A stretch of DNA of 55,806 nucleotides, from assembly GCA_910575605.1 (NCBI GenBank), contig CAJTEW010000022.1:1-55806 (forward strand), read 5' to 3'. The position numbers were made by a program, and so were the translations under genes. Under the pieces are notes generated by a model, which was not told the origin of the DNA, searched no databases, and saw only the letters and a list, made by a program, of their open reading frames with translations. Positions 16,540 through 25,168 of this stretch are shown here, in pieces (positions within the stretch are counted from its first letter, which is position 1; each line of letters opens with the position of its first letter). Source of the DNA: Lachnospiraceae bacterium. GTDB lineage: Bacteria > Bacillota > Clostridia > Lachnospirales > Lachnospiraceae.

Positions 16540-17207
16540 CTATAGCCCACTCCCCATACTGTTTCTATATATATTCTGTCCGTATGCTTCCCAATCTTTC
16601 CTCTGACTCTGCGGATATGCTCTGTTACAATATTGCTGTCAGCGGCTCCGTCAAATCCCCGGACCTTTTCATATAGCTGCTCTTTGCTGAAAACCTGTCC
16701 GGGATTTAAGGACAATATCTCTACTATATTGTATTCGGTCTTTGTAAATGGTACTGCCATCTCACCATAATAAACAGATTTCTCTTCATAATGGATAGCA
16801 AGATGGTCAAATATCTTTACTGTGCCTTCTGTCTTTTTACGGCTCTCGCGCCGCAGGTGGGCTTCCACTCTTGCACCAAGCTCATCGATACTGAAAGGCT
16901 TTAAAATATAATCATCTCCGCCGGACATCAGTCCTTTAATCCTATCTGATTCCTCGACTTTCGCAGTCAGAAATAAAATCGGACAGGATACATGGGCCCG
17001 AATACGTTCACATACCTCGAAGCCGTCAAGAAGAGGCATATTTACATCCAGAATGATAATGTCCGGGCTCTGGGACAGCTTTCCCAATACCTCGATACCG
17101 TTGACAGCTTCTATGACTTGGTAATTCTGCATCTCAAAGTAATCCTTTAAGAGCTGTATAATTCCTGGCTCATCATCTGCAATTAGTATTTTCTGTTTTT
17201 CAATCAT
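16527..17207 (-). CDS. OmpR-family response regulator
   Basis: The ~226-residue protein has a receiver domain (acidic pair in IADDE, phosphoacceptor Asp in IIILDVNMPLLDGF, Lys in LKPFS) and a C-terminal winged helix ending VWGVGYRWTG. The upstream in-frame GTG is part of the GAGAGGTG ribosome site, so the ATG at 17207 is the likely start. Partner of the kinase at 15328-16539; probable targets are its own operon and the ABC exporter genes. The GH32 gene ends only 48 bp upstream, so some read-through is possible. Confidence 0.93.
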   Translation of the reverse strand: MIEKQKILIADDEPGIIQLLKDYFEMQNYQVIEAVNGIEVLGKLSQSPDIIILDVNMPLLDGFEVCERIRAHVSCPILFLTAKVEESDRIKGLMSGGDDYILKPFSIDELGARVEAHLRRESRKKTEGTVKIFDHLAIHYEEKSVYYGEMAVPFTKTEYNIVEILSLNPGQVFSKEQLYEKVRGFDGAADSNIVTEHIRRVRGKIGKHTDRIYIETVWGVGYRWTG

Positions 17208-17255
17208 AATAATTTTCACCTCTCAGTAAAATATTTTAGCAGACAAGATAAACCT

Positions 17256-18653
17256 TTAACAGTTGTATGATAGTAATTTAGCAAAAAGCCAAATTTTTTC
17301 TACCCGGCCTCTTATAAAATTACCCAATCCATACACCACATTACTAATTACATACTGGCCGTCATTTACAAACACCTCAATCAGGTTCTTATCCACCAAA
17401 ATATCCAGACAACATTCTCCTTTTAGTCTCGGCGTCGTACTCACCAGACGGTGTCCTTCAATCCCTGCAAAGACCTCACTTCTGTCAGTCTTTACAAATC
17501 CCCTCTCTATCCATATCTTATACCCGCCAAGGTTCAGCATCTCCCCGTCCTTCAGCGTTGTCTGCACACGGTACGGATATTGTTTCACATTTATTTTAGA
17601 AATTCCACCAGCATTTTGCAGCTCCCTCTCTCCAAGTACAGAATATTCCTTTTCAAAAAATCTATCCACCTCCGGATGTACCCGAAAATAAATATGTCCG
17701 TCTACAAGCTCTGTAACCCTCGGAATCGACATCATCCCAATCCATGGCTTCTCCCCTGGTTCCTCCACCTTCTCCGGCATCCGAAGCCACGCAATCATAA
17801 CCCTTCGTCCCTCTTTATCTACATTCGTCTGAGGGGCATAAAGATCCAGCCCATAGTCTACATATTGATATTGCTCCGGCAGCTTAAGCGTGCCCGTCTC
17901 TGCGTCAAATTCAGCCGGCATGCATACTGCATGATGTTCATATCCCCCGGCATCTTCCTCAATATACATAGGAGAACCCATAAATATATACTCCTGTCCA
18001 AGCTTAAACAAATCCGGACATTCCAGAATCCTTCCAAACCGCTCACTGCGAAGCTGAAATGCATATTCCCAGTTTACTGCATCCCTGCTTTTATAAATGA
18101 CAGCACACCCTGTCTCCTTCCGATAGGTGCTTCCAAGAATCATGTAGAAATATTCTCCGTCCTTCCACACCTTCGGATCCCTCGTGTCCTTCCTGTCTCC
18201 TATATTTTCATCTTCAATAACTGGCACAACCACCCTTTTCCCAGAAAAATTATTAAAATACATTCCATCATCTGAGGAAATAATAAGCTGTGAGGCTGTA
18301 AATTCATCATTTAAACATATATGAATATTTGCCGGGTCTGCGTTCTTATAATGAATTCCCGTATAATACAAATAGAGCTTTCCGTCATACTCCAGCGCGC
18401 TTCCTGAAAAGCACCCGTTCTGATCCTCATACCGTGTCGGAAACAGCGCTGCTCCCAGATGCTCCCAGTGAATCAAATCTTCACTCACTGCATGCCCCCA
18501 GTGCATGGTCCCCCACACCGGCGCATAGGGAAAATATTGGTAAAACAAATGATACTTTCCTTTATAATATATAAACCCATTCGGATCATTAATCCAATTT
18601 CCCGGTGCCTTTAAATGTAATGTATGTCTAGTCATAATCACTTTCGTCTCCAT
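17256..18653 (-). CDS. Glycoside hydrolase family 32 (beta-fructofuranosidase / sucrose hydrolase)
   Basis: The 465-residue protein has all three GH32 catalytic motifs: WINDPNG (20-26, nucleophile D23), RDP (158-160) and EC (E211 as acid/base), then a C-terminal beta-sandwich. No signal peptide is visible, so it acts in the cytoplasm on imported sucrose or short fructans. It lies downstream of an ABC sugar importer under a LacI-type regulator. Whether the substrate is phosphorylated cannot be told; ABC uptake suggests it is not. A second ATG at 18635 is an alternative start. Confidence 0.92.
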   Translation of the reverse strand: METKVIMTRHTLHLKAPGNWINDPNGFIYYKGKYHLFYQYFPYAPVWGTMHWGHAVSEDLIHWEHLGAALFPTRYEDQNGCFSGSALEYDGKLYLYYTGIHYKNADPANIHICLNDEFTASQLIISSDDGMYFNNFSGKRVVVPVIEDENIGDRKDTRDPKVWKDGEYFYMILGSTYRKETGCAVIYKSRDAVNWEYAFQLRSERFGRILECPDLFKLGQEYIFMGSPMYIEEDAGGYEHHAVCMPAEFDAETGTLKLPEQYQYVDYGLDLYAPQTNVDKEGRRVMIAWLRMPEKVEEPGEKPWIGMMSIPRVTELVDGHIYFRVHPEVDRFFEKEYSVLGERELQNAGGISKINVKQYPYRVQTTLKDGEMLNLGGYKIWIERGFVKTDRSEVFAGIEGHRLVSTTPRLKGECCLDILVDKNLIEVFVNDGQYVISNVVYGLGNFIRGRVEKIWLFAKLLSYNC

Positions 18654-18692
18654 TTCCCATTAAAAAATCTCAATGTCTACAGTATACTAATT

Positions 18693-18718
18693 AGGAGGGT
18701 ACTTTACAATACCCTCCT
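18693..18718. other. Intercistronic hairpin between sugar importer and GH32 genes
   Basis: Nine-base perfect arms AGGAGGGTA (18693-18701) and TACCCTCCT (18710-18718) stand in the 132-bp gap between the permease stop and the GH32 start. There is no T-run on the minus strand, so it is more likely an mRNA-stabilising or partial-attenuation hairpin than a full terminator. Confidence 0.5.
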
Positions 18719-18785
18719 TTAGAAATACACAATTCTTCATAGCTGCTGTCATTACCGTCGAAAGCAGCCCTTTTTGCATAACCTA

Positions 18786-19646
18786 TTATTTAACAGCCCC
18801 GGCAACCACGCCTCCGATAATCTGCTTCTGCAATACTACATACAGAATCAATATCGGCACTACACACAGCAGAAGTCCTGCCATGATGGTCCCATAATCT
18901 GCCGAATACGTCCCATAAAAACTGTATGTAGACAGCGGCAGTGTTAGAAGCTTCTTATCCGTCAGTACAAGGGACGGAAGAAGGAAATCGTTCCAGAAAG
19001 CCAGTGAATTCAATATTACCATTGTAGAAATAATCGGTTTTAGCAGAGGTAGCACGATTTTGAAAAATGTCTGGGCATGTGTACACCCGTCAATATATGC
19101 CGCCTCCTCAAGAGCCATAGGCACATTTCCTTTAATAAAGCCGTGGAACATAAACACGGACATTGCCATAGAAAATCCAGTATGCATAAATATTAGTGTA
19201 ACCCGGTGATTCAGTACATTCAATGTACCGCCGTAAATGCTGACAAGTGGAATCATGATTGCCTGAAACGGAATAATCATGGAGGCCACCATCAGCGCAA
19301 AGGTAAGCTTTGAAATTCCGTTGTTATGGCGCACGATATAATATGCCAGCATAGCTGCAAGAAGCGTTACAAGCACAGTTGCCGATACTGTTACAAGCAG
19401 TGAATTTTTAAAGGCATTTAGAAAATCCATCTGTGTAAATGCTTTCACAAAGTTATCAAAGGATAAACCTTTTATAGTAAACAGCCAGGAAAATGGACTT
19501 TTGATAATGTCTCTTTTCTGCTTTAAAGAATTAATTACAACCATTATAAAAGGGAACATATAAGCAATGAAAATAATAACCAGTCCTGCCATTGCAAGAG
19601 CATTTGTTACTTTTCTTTTTGTTCCTCCGATTGACGTCTGCTTCAT
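18786..19646 (-). CDS. Sugar ABC transporter permease (MalG/MsmG type)
   Basis: The 286-residue inner membrane protein has six hydrophobic segments and the cytoplasmic EAA loop EAAYIDGCTHAQTFFKIVLP that contacts the ATPase. The last residues resemble the usual MalG-type tail. Its start overlaps the stop of the upstream permease (TAATG). No ATPase gene is in the cluster, so a shared MsmK-like ATPase encoded elsewhere is presumed, as is common for Firmicutes CUT1 importers. Confidence 0.92.
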   Translation of the reverse strand: MKQTSIGGTKRKVTNALAMAGLVIIFIAYMFPFIMVVINSLKQKRDIIKSPFSWLFTIKGLSFDNFVKAFTQMDFLNAFKNSLLVTVSATVLVTLLAAMLAYYIVRHNNGISKLTFALMVASMIIPFQAIMIPLVSIYGGTLNVLNHRVTLIFMHTGFSMAMSVFMFHGFIKGNVPMALEEAAYIDGCTHAQTFFKIVLPLLKPIISTMVILNSLAFWNDFLLPSLVLTDKKLLTLPLSTYSFYGTYSADYGTIMAGLLLCVVPILILYVVLQKQIIGGVVAGAVK

Positions 19647-20518
19647 TATGCTTCCACCTCCTGTTTCTTTGTAAGGTAAACCTGAATACCGCTTATAACT
19701 GCAACAATGATGAACAGTATAAATGCCTCTGCCTGCCCTATGCCGAACTGTCTGGAGGTGAATGCCTTTTCATATACATGCATTGCCGCCATCTCTGTTG
19801 TTCCATACGGTGCACCTGCAGTTAAGGAAAGGTTCACATCATATACCATAAAGGCACGGGACAATGTAAGGAACAGACAGATTGTAATGGAGGACATCAT
19901 AAGGGGCATAATAATATTCTTAAGCTTTACAAACCCGGAAGCGCCGTCAATGCTGGCTGCCTCCATAACGTCCTCGCTAAGCCCCATAAATCCTGCAACA
20001 TAGATAAGAATCATATAGCCGGAAAGCTGCCATACTGACACTACAACCAGCGCGATAAATGCATTTGTCGGGTCAGACAGCCAGGATACCTCAAACATTT
20101 TCCAGCCGGTGCTCTCTCCTATGCTTACAAATACCCTTGAAAATACAAACTGCCAGATATATCCGAGAACAATACCTCCAATCAGATTCGGAGTAAAAAA
20201 GCCTGCCCTAAAGAAGTTCTGTCCCTTAATTCCTCTTGTAAGAAGATAGGCAATGGCAAATGCAAGTACATTTACGATCAATACAACAAAAATTACATAT
20301 TTAAATGTAAGAAGCAGTGATGTCCAGAACTGGCCGTCACGCATAACACCTGCAAAGTTCTTAAGTCCAATAAAATTTTTTACCTTTGACACGCCGTTCC
20401 AGTCTGTAAGTGTCAGGTAAACACCATATACAAACGGTATGATTACAACTGCAAAAAAGCAGAACATACCCGGCAGTGCAAACATGCAGAAATCTTTCCC
20501 ATTATTTTTTGATTTCAT
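19646..20518 (-). CDS. Sugar ABC transporter permease (MalF/MsmF type)
   Basis: The 290-residue protein has six spans, the typical LPGMFCFFAVVIIPFVYGVY opening helix and the EAA loop (EAASIDGASGFVKLKNIIMP). It pairs with the MalG-type protein encoded next and with the lipoprotein at 20531-21907. The three genes are 12 bp or less apart. Role: import of an oligosaccharide, by context a fructose-containing one. Confidence 0.93.
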   Translation of the reverse strand: MKSKNNGKDFCMFALPGMFCFFAVVIIPFVYGVYLTLTDWNGVSKVKNFIGLKNFAGVMRDGQFWTSLLLTFKYVIFVVLIVNVLAFAIAYLLTRGIKGQNFFRAGFFTPNLIGGIVLGYIWQFVFSRVFVSIGESTGWKMFEVSWLSDPTNAFIALVVVSVWQLSGYMILIYVAGFMGLSEDVMEAASIDGASGFVKLKNIIMPLMMSSITICLFLTLSRAFMVYDVNLSLTAGAPYGTTEMAAMHVYEKAFTSRQFGIGQAEAFILFIIVAVISGIQVYLTKKQEVEA

Positions 20519-20530
20519 ACTGCGCTCCTC

Positions 20531-21907
20531 CTATTCCTGTTCATCCCAGTATTTCTGTATATCTTCGGTAAGCTCTTCCCTGCTGCTTCTATCTGCAAGA
20601 TATTTCTGCATGGAAGCGCCTAAGACTGCCCAATGGTCATTGGGTACAATGGCAGACGCGTTGAATGCCTTTTCCTCATGCACCTTTGTATAGATGTCTG
20701 CACTAAGCGGGTCGCTGGGTTCATAAGGGTTATTTTTAAAAGGCGGAATGATATTACATGTTTTCACCAGCATCTGCTGCCCGATTTCACTGTATACAAT
20801 CCAGTTTAAAAATTCCTTTGCGGCCGCCTGCTCTTTTTCTGATGCAATCTGTCCATCCAGCATAACCTGCTTTGATGGAGAAGCCTGAATCTGATGGTTT
20901 ACAAAATCATTTCTGTCATTATTCAGGAAATAAGGAAGGAAACCATACTCATCCTCTTCCTTTGCTCCTGCCTCTGAAATATTAGGCCATGCCCAGTTTC
21001 CATTGAACCAGAAAGCCGTCTTTCCGTCTGCCAGATCAATTGCCATCTCATCATAGTCCGCTCCCAGAGGATCTCCCTTTGCCACATTATATTTCTTCAA
21101 AATGTCAAACATATTGAGGAATTCCCTCAGCCTGTCATAGGATTCAAGGTCAAGCTTTCCTGCCTTGATTTTCTCAATAACCTCCCCGGCGCCTTCGCTG
21201 GTTCCCTCATAGGTCTCATAAATATACTGAAGATGATGTGCTCCCAGTGACCAATCTTCCTTAGCCATAGATACCGGCTTTTCGATTCCAGCATTTACAA
21301 GCCTTTCAAGAAGCTCTTTAAACTCATCCTGTGTCGTAACAGAATCCGGTTCAAAGCTTTCCCCGAGTGCCTCTTCAATAACTGCCTTATTGTAGATAAT
21401 GCCTCTTCCTTCAATACAGAGCGGAAAGCTGTAAATTTTACCGTCTACTTCTGTCAGATACCCTTCGGCTTCTTTTGTCCATGACTCATCTGAAAGGTCT
21501 GCTGCCTTCTCTTTTGCAAGGGCAATTACATCTGTCGTGTCCAGAATAGAGGCTGTCGGCGGCGTACCGGAATTGTATAGACTTACTACCTTTGTGTATG
21601 GAGAATCCCCATCTGTAACTGGCATAACCTCTACATGAACACCAGATTTTTTCTCAAACTCAGCTCCCATTTTCTCTAATGCCACCTGAATCTCTGCTTT
21701 TGAATTCAAAAGAGTAATATTCGTTCCGCTTAAGGACGAATCATACTCAAATGTGTCCACTGAGGTATCAATCGGTATTTCCTTCTCCTCTTCATTTGGA
21801 TCATCCGGGTCACTGGCAAATCCAAAACGACAGCCTGTCAGCATCGCAGACATCAATACAAGTATAAGCCCCAGTGAGATGACCTTCTTCATGACTCCTT
21901 TTCTCAT
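20531..21907 (-). CDS. Sugar ABC transporter substrate-binding lipoprotein
   Basis: The 458-residue protein has a signal peptide with lipobox LTGC (Cys near residue 26), an acidic linker and a type 1 extracellular solute-binding domain with features such as TAFWFNGNWAWPN. It is anchored outside the membrane and delivers sugar to the two permeases. It is the first gene of the operon; GGAGGAATGATTC precedes the ATG. The upstream region carries LacI-type operators shared with the divergent regulator. Confidence 0.92.
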   Translation of the reverse strand: MRKGVMKKVISLGLILVLMSAMLTGCRFGFASDPDDPNEEEKEIPIDTSVDTFEYDSSLSGTNITLLNSKAEIQVALEKMGAEFEKKSGVHVEVMPVTDGDSPYTKVVSLYNSGTPPTASILDTTDVIALAKEKAADLSDESWTKEAEGYLTEVDGKIYSFPLCIEGRGIIYNKAVIEEALGESFEPDSVTTQDEFKELLERLVNAGIEKPVSMAKEDWSLGAHHLQYIYETYEGTSEGAGEVIEKIKAGKLDLESYDRLREFLNMFDILKKYNVAKGDPLGADYDEMAIDLADGKTAFWFNGNWAWPNISEAGAKEEDEYGFLPYFLNNDRNDFVNHQIQASPSKQVMLDGQIASEKEQAAAKEFLNWIVYSEIGQQMLVKTCNIIPPFKNNPYEPSDPLSADIYTKVHEEKAFNASAIVPNDHWAVLGASMQKYLADRSSREELTEDIQKYWDEQE

Positions 21908-21946
21908 GAATCATTCCTCCTGTTTTAAAATATTTTATTCTGTTTA

Positions 21947-22019
21947 TAACCGGTAAAGTAACTAGTAAAGTTACCGGTTACTTTATATGTATAATATCAC
22001 TGTATTTTAGGCCCGTCAA
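21947..22019 (-). promoter_or_regulatory. Promoter and two operators of the sugar operon
   Basis: On the minus strand TTGACG (22014-22019) and TATTAT (21991-21996) are 17 bp apart. Just downstream of the -10 are two ACCGGT-centred sites, TTACCGGTTA (21971-21980) and TAACCGGTAA (21947-21956), which are exact reverse complements spaced 24 bp centre to centre. A bound LacI-type protein here would block transcription. Confidence 0.75.
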
Positions 22020-22083
22020 TGATTAAAAACAACTTTGTGAATTGCCTCCAAATTTCACATTCCTAATTTGTACATCTTTTACA

Positions 22084-22138
22084 AAACCGGTTACTTAACC
22101 GATTACTCGTTGCGTGTTACCCCAATTTTTGCTATACT
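22084..22138 (+). promoter_or_regulatory. Promoter and operators of the divergent LacI gene
   Basis: AAACCGGTTA (22084-22093) and TAACCGATTA (22096-22105) are two more ACCGRT-centred sites. They lie immediately upstream of TTGCGT (22110-22115) and TATACT (22133-22138), spaced 17 bp. With the pair at 21947-21980 this gives four operators in the intergenic region. Confidence 0.65.
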
Positions 22139-22193
22139 GATATTGACATTTTTATACTATTTTTAAGTATTAGAAAGAGACAGGCTTATAACT

Positions 22194-23234
22194 ATGAAAC
22201 AGAAAAAAAACGTAACCTTTAACGACATTGCAAAGTATACCAATTTTTCGAAAACTACCATCTCACGGTATTTCAACAATCCAGACTCCCTGACATTGGA
22301 AAATCAGGAAATTATTGCTAAGGCTCTTGTTGACTTAGATTATAAAGAAAATAAAGTAGCACGGATTCTAGCCAGCGGAAATACAGAATTTATCGGAATC
22401 ATCATTCCAAATCTGTTTCTTCATTATTATGCTGAGATGCTGAATCAGATTCTCGCCACCTATGAGAGCTTTGGTTACAAATTTCTTGTATTTGTAGGTA
22501 ACGGACAGGAGGAGACAGAGCGGCGGTATATCGAGGAGCTTCTTGCATATAAGATTGAAGGACTAATTATTTTAAGCCACACCATTCCTTCCAAAGAGCT
22601 GTCAGAGCTTAGAATTCCCATTGTAACCATTGAGCGGGAGGACAAATACGTCTGCAGTGTCAACACGGATAATTATATGGGCGGCTATCAGGCCACCAGC
22701 CTCCTCGCCAGCCATAACTGCGATGTAATTTTCCATATTAATTATATAAACTCCCCTGCTAATCCAGATGTTCCAGCCTATGGACGTGTGCAGGGATTTC
22801 TCGATTTCTGCGAAGAACATCATCTGAAGCATGAGCTTATACTCAAGCAGATGGGTAATACCTATGAGTCTATTAAAAATTATCTGTCAGATATTCTGGA
22901 GGACATTACAAAAAGATATTCGGGCCTAAAAAAGGGGTTGTTCATTTCCAACGATACACAGGCAAATGTACTGGTTAATCTCCTTGTGAGAAAATACGGA
23001 AAGTTTCCAGATGATTTTCTTCTGGTGGGTTTTGATAACTCACCGATTTCGCAGGAGGCCGTGATTCCCATAAGCACCGTCGGGCAGCAGATAGATAAGC
23101 TGGCGTATGAGGCAGTGAAGCTCTTAGTAGAGCAGATGAATGAAAGAAAAAAAAGAAGGCCGGCGCCTCTTACAGAGCCAGTTCATAAGGTAGTTACACC
23201 CATCCTTCTGCGAAGGGAAACTACGGAGATGTAG
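22194..23234 (+). CDS. LacI-family repressor of the fructoside operon
   Basis: The 346-residue protein has an N-terminal helix-turn-helix (VTFNDIAKYTNFSKTTISRY) and hinge, then a periplasmic-binding-like sugar sensor domain ending in the usual dimer region. It is divergent from the ABC importer/GH32 operon, and four matching operators lie between them, so it most likely represses that operon and itself until a fructoside-derived inducer binds. Its stop lies 8 bp before palindromic repeat copy 4. Confidence 0.9.
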   Translation: MKQKKNVTFNDIAKYTNFSKTTISRYFNNPDSLTLENQEIIAKALVDLDYKENKVARILASGNTEFIGIIIPNLFLHYYAEMLNQILATYESFGYKFLVFVGNGQEETERRYIEELLAYKIEGLIILSHTIPSKELSELRIPIVTIEREDKYVCSVNTDNYMGGYQATSLLASHNCDVIFHINYINSPANPDVPAYGRVQGFLDFCEEHHLKHELILKQMGNTYESIKNYLSDILEDITKRYSGLKKGLFISNDTQANVLVNLLVRKYGKFPDDFLLVGFDNSPISQEAVIPISTVGQQIDKLAYEAVKLLVEQMNERKKRRPAPLTEPVHKVVTPILLRRETTEM

Positions 23235-23241
23235 GCCAGTC

Positions 23242-23318
23242 GGGGACGGGGTAAAATGAGAAAGTGCCTGTCCCCTCCCAGGGTGGGGACAGGCACTTTC
23301 TCATTTTACCCCGTCCCC
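23242..23318. repeat. Long palindromic repeat, copy 4
   Basis: Perfect 34-base arms (23242-23275 and 23285-23318) have the same sequence as copy 3; only the loop differs. It lies between the convergent LacI and recQ genes, and the recQ TAA stop (23306-23308) is inside its right arm. Confidence 0.95.
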
Positions 23319-25168
23319 AACACCTCACTAATTTTATCAAGAAACCGAACTCCATATTTCTCATACTTAAATTCTCCAACCCCGGAAACTTTAAGCATAT
23401 CTGACTTTGACTTAGGTTTCAGAATACACATATGTATGAGAGACTTATCTGAAAAAACAATATACGGCGGTACCCTTTCTTCTCTTGCAATCTCAGTCCG
23501 AAGCACGCGCAGCTTCTCAAACAGCTGCGTCTCTTCATCCTTTAGACCACCGGCATTCGTCAGACTCTTCTTCATCTTTTCCTGTTTTTTCTCTTTCCTC
23601 TTCTTCTCCTGCTCCTTGGCCATCTTCATGACAAGCACGGCCTCTCCTTCTAAAACCTTCCGGGCCTTTTCTGTCAGTTTGACCAGCATATATTCATCAT
23701 TTGTCAGCCTGATATACCCTTCCACAAGTAAAAAATTCATTACCTGCCTAAGCTTATATACCGGCGCTTTCGAAAGACTTCCGTAATAAGAATTCTGCTC
23801 CATCCGGTACTGGCGGATTTTCGCGGTATTTGCACCATGTACCGTATCAATCAGCACATTAATTCCGTACCGCTGCCCAGATTCCCGGACACAGCCCGTA
23901 AGCGCTGCGGCAATATCTGTCACATCTACTTCCTCAAACTGTGTCATACAGTTCGAACAATTTCCGCAGTAATTCCCTCCATACTCTCCAAAATACCGAA
24001 GCATGTAATCCCTCAGACATTCGTTGGTAAAACAATAGAAGGTCATTTTCCTTAGTCTCTCATGATCACGTTCCCGCACAAGCTGCCTTGTAATGTCATC
24101 AAGCTCTTTATTATCCTGATTATTCTCAATAAAAAACTGGTTCATGACTACATCCTGTCCGCCATAATACAGGATACATTCTGCTGGCTCTCCGTCACGT
24201 CCTGCCCTTCCTGCCTCCTGATAGTAAGATTCCATATTTTTCGGCATGTTATAGTGAACCACATATCTTACGTTTGACTTGTCAATTCCCATTCCAAAGG
24301 CATTCGTCGCTACCATCACGGGAGCGCGGTCATAGATAAAATCATCCTGATTATTTTTCCTTTCCTCATCGCTTAGGCCTGCGTGATATCTTGTGGCAGG
24401 GATTCCCTCTTTAATTAGGTTTTTGCACACCTCCTCCACCTGCTTCCTTGTCAGGCAGTAGATAATGCCGCTCTCACCTGTATGCTTCCCAAGATAATCC
24501 ATCAAAGCTTGATACTTATTCTTCGGTGACTGTACTTCAAAATAGAGACCGGGCCTGTCAAAGCCTGTGCTCATAACTGTCGGATTCTTTAGCATTAAAA
24601 TGTCTATAACATCCTCCCTGACCTCCTTTGTTGCAGATGCAGTAAAAGCACTGACTACTGGACGGTGTGGAAGCCGCTCTATAAATTCCGTAATCTTTAG
24701 ATAACTAGGCCTAAAGTCCTGCCCCCACTGGGAAACGCAGTGAGCCTCATCCACAGCAACCATTGCAATATGCGCATGACAGGCAAAGTCCAGAAAGCTG
24801 TCTGTAAGAAGCCGCTCGGGAGCCACATAGATAATCGGATAGCGCCCCTCTTTTGCAAACTGCAGGGCTTTAAAGTATTGATTTGTACTTAGGGAGCTGT
24901 TCAGATATGCCGCATGGATTCCAGCCTGATTGAGCGACCCTACCTGATCTTTCATGAGAGAGATAAGCGGGGATATGACGATGGTGATCCCATCGAGAAC
25001 CAGTGCCGGAATCTGAAAGCACAAGGATTTCCCGGCACCGGTTGGCATAATGCCAAAGGTATCCTTTCCACTTAGAATACTGTCGATTAAGACCTCCTGC
25101 CCTTCCCTGAAATCATCATACCCGAAGTATTGTTTTAGTATCTGTTTTTTCTCTTCTGTATCCTTCAT
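23306..25168 (-). CDS. recQ: ATP-dependent DNA helicase RecQ
   Basis: The ~620-residue protein has Walker A MPTGAGKS (41-48), DEAH (140-143) followed by CVSQWGQDFRP, helicase motif VI (YYQEAGRAGRDG), the RQC zinc cysteines (CGNCSNC) and a C-terminal HRDC-like domain. It unwinds DNA in recombination and repair. The ATG overlaps the stop of the NSS symporter gene as ATGA, so it is the last gene of the oxidoreductase operon. The last residues LGTG and the stop are encoded by palindromic repeat copy 4. Confidence 0.94.
   Translation of the reverse strand: MKDTEEKKQILKQYFGYDDFREGQEVLIDSILSGKDTFGIMPTGAGKSLCFQIPALVLDGITIVISPLISLMKDQVGSLNQAGIHAAYLNSSLSTNQYFKALQFAKEGRYPIIYVAPERLLTDSFLDFACHAHIAMVAVDEAHCVSQWGQDFRPSYLKITEFIERLPHRPVVSAFTASATKEVREDVIDILMLKNPTVMSTGFDRPGLYFEVQSPKNKYQALMDYLGKHTGESGIIYCLTRKQVEEVCKNLIKEGIPATRYHAGLSDEERKNNQDDFIYDRAPVMVATNAFGMGIDKSNVRYVVHYNMPKNMESYYQEAGRAGRDGEPAECILYYGGQDVVMNQFFIENNQDNKELDDITRQLVRERDHERLRKMTFYCFTNECLRDYMLRYFGEYGGNYCGNCSNCMTQFEEVDVTDIAAALTGCVRESGQRYGINVLIDTVHGANTAKIRQYRMEQNSYYGSLSKAPVYKLRQVMNFLLVEGYIRLTNDEYMLVKLTEKARKVLEGEAVLVMKMAKEQEKKRKEKKQEKMKKSLTNAGGLKDEETQLFEKLRVLRTEIAREERVPPYIVFSDKSLIHMCILKPKSKSDMLKVSGVGEFKYEKYGVRFLDKISEVLGTG

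Noticed and set aside
17451-18275. A 274-codon plus-strand frame opposite the GH32 gene
   Set aside because: It is antisense to a complete GH32 enzyme with all catalytic motifs and has a composition typical of a shadow frame.
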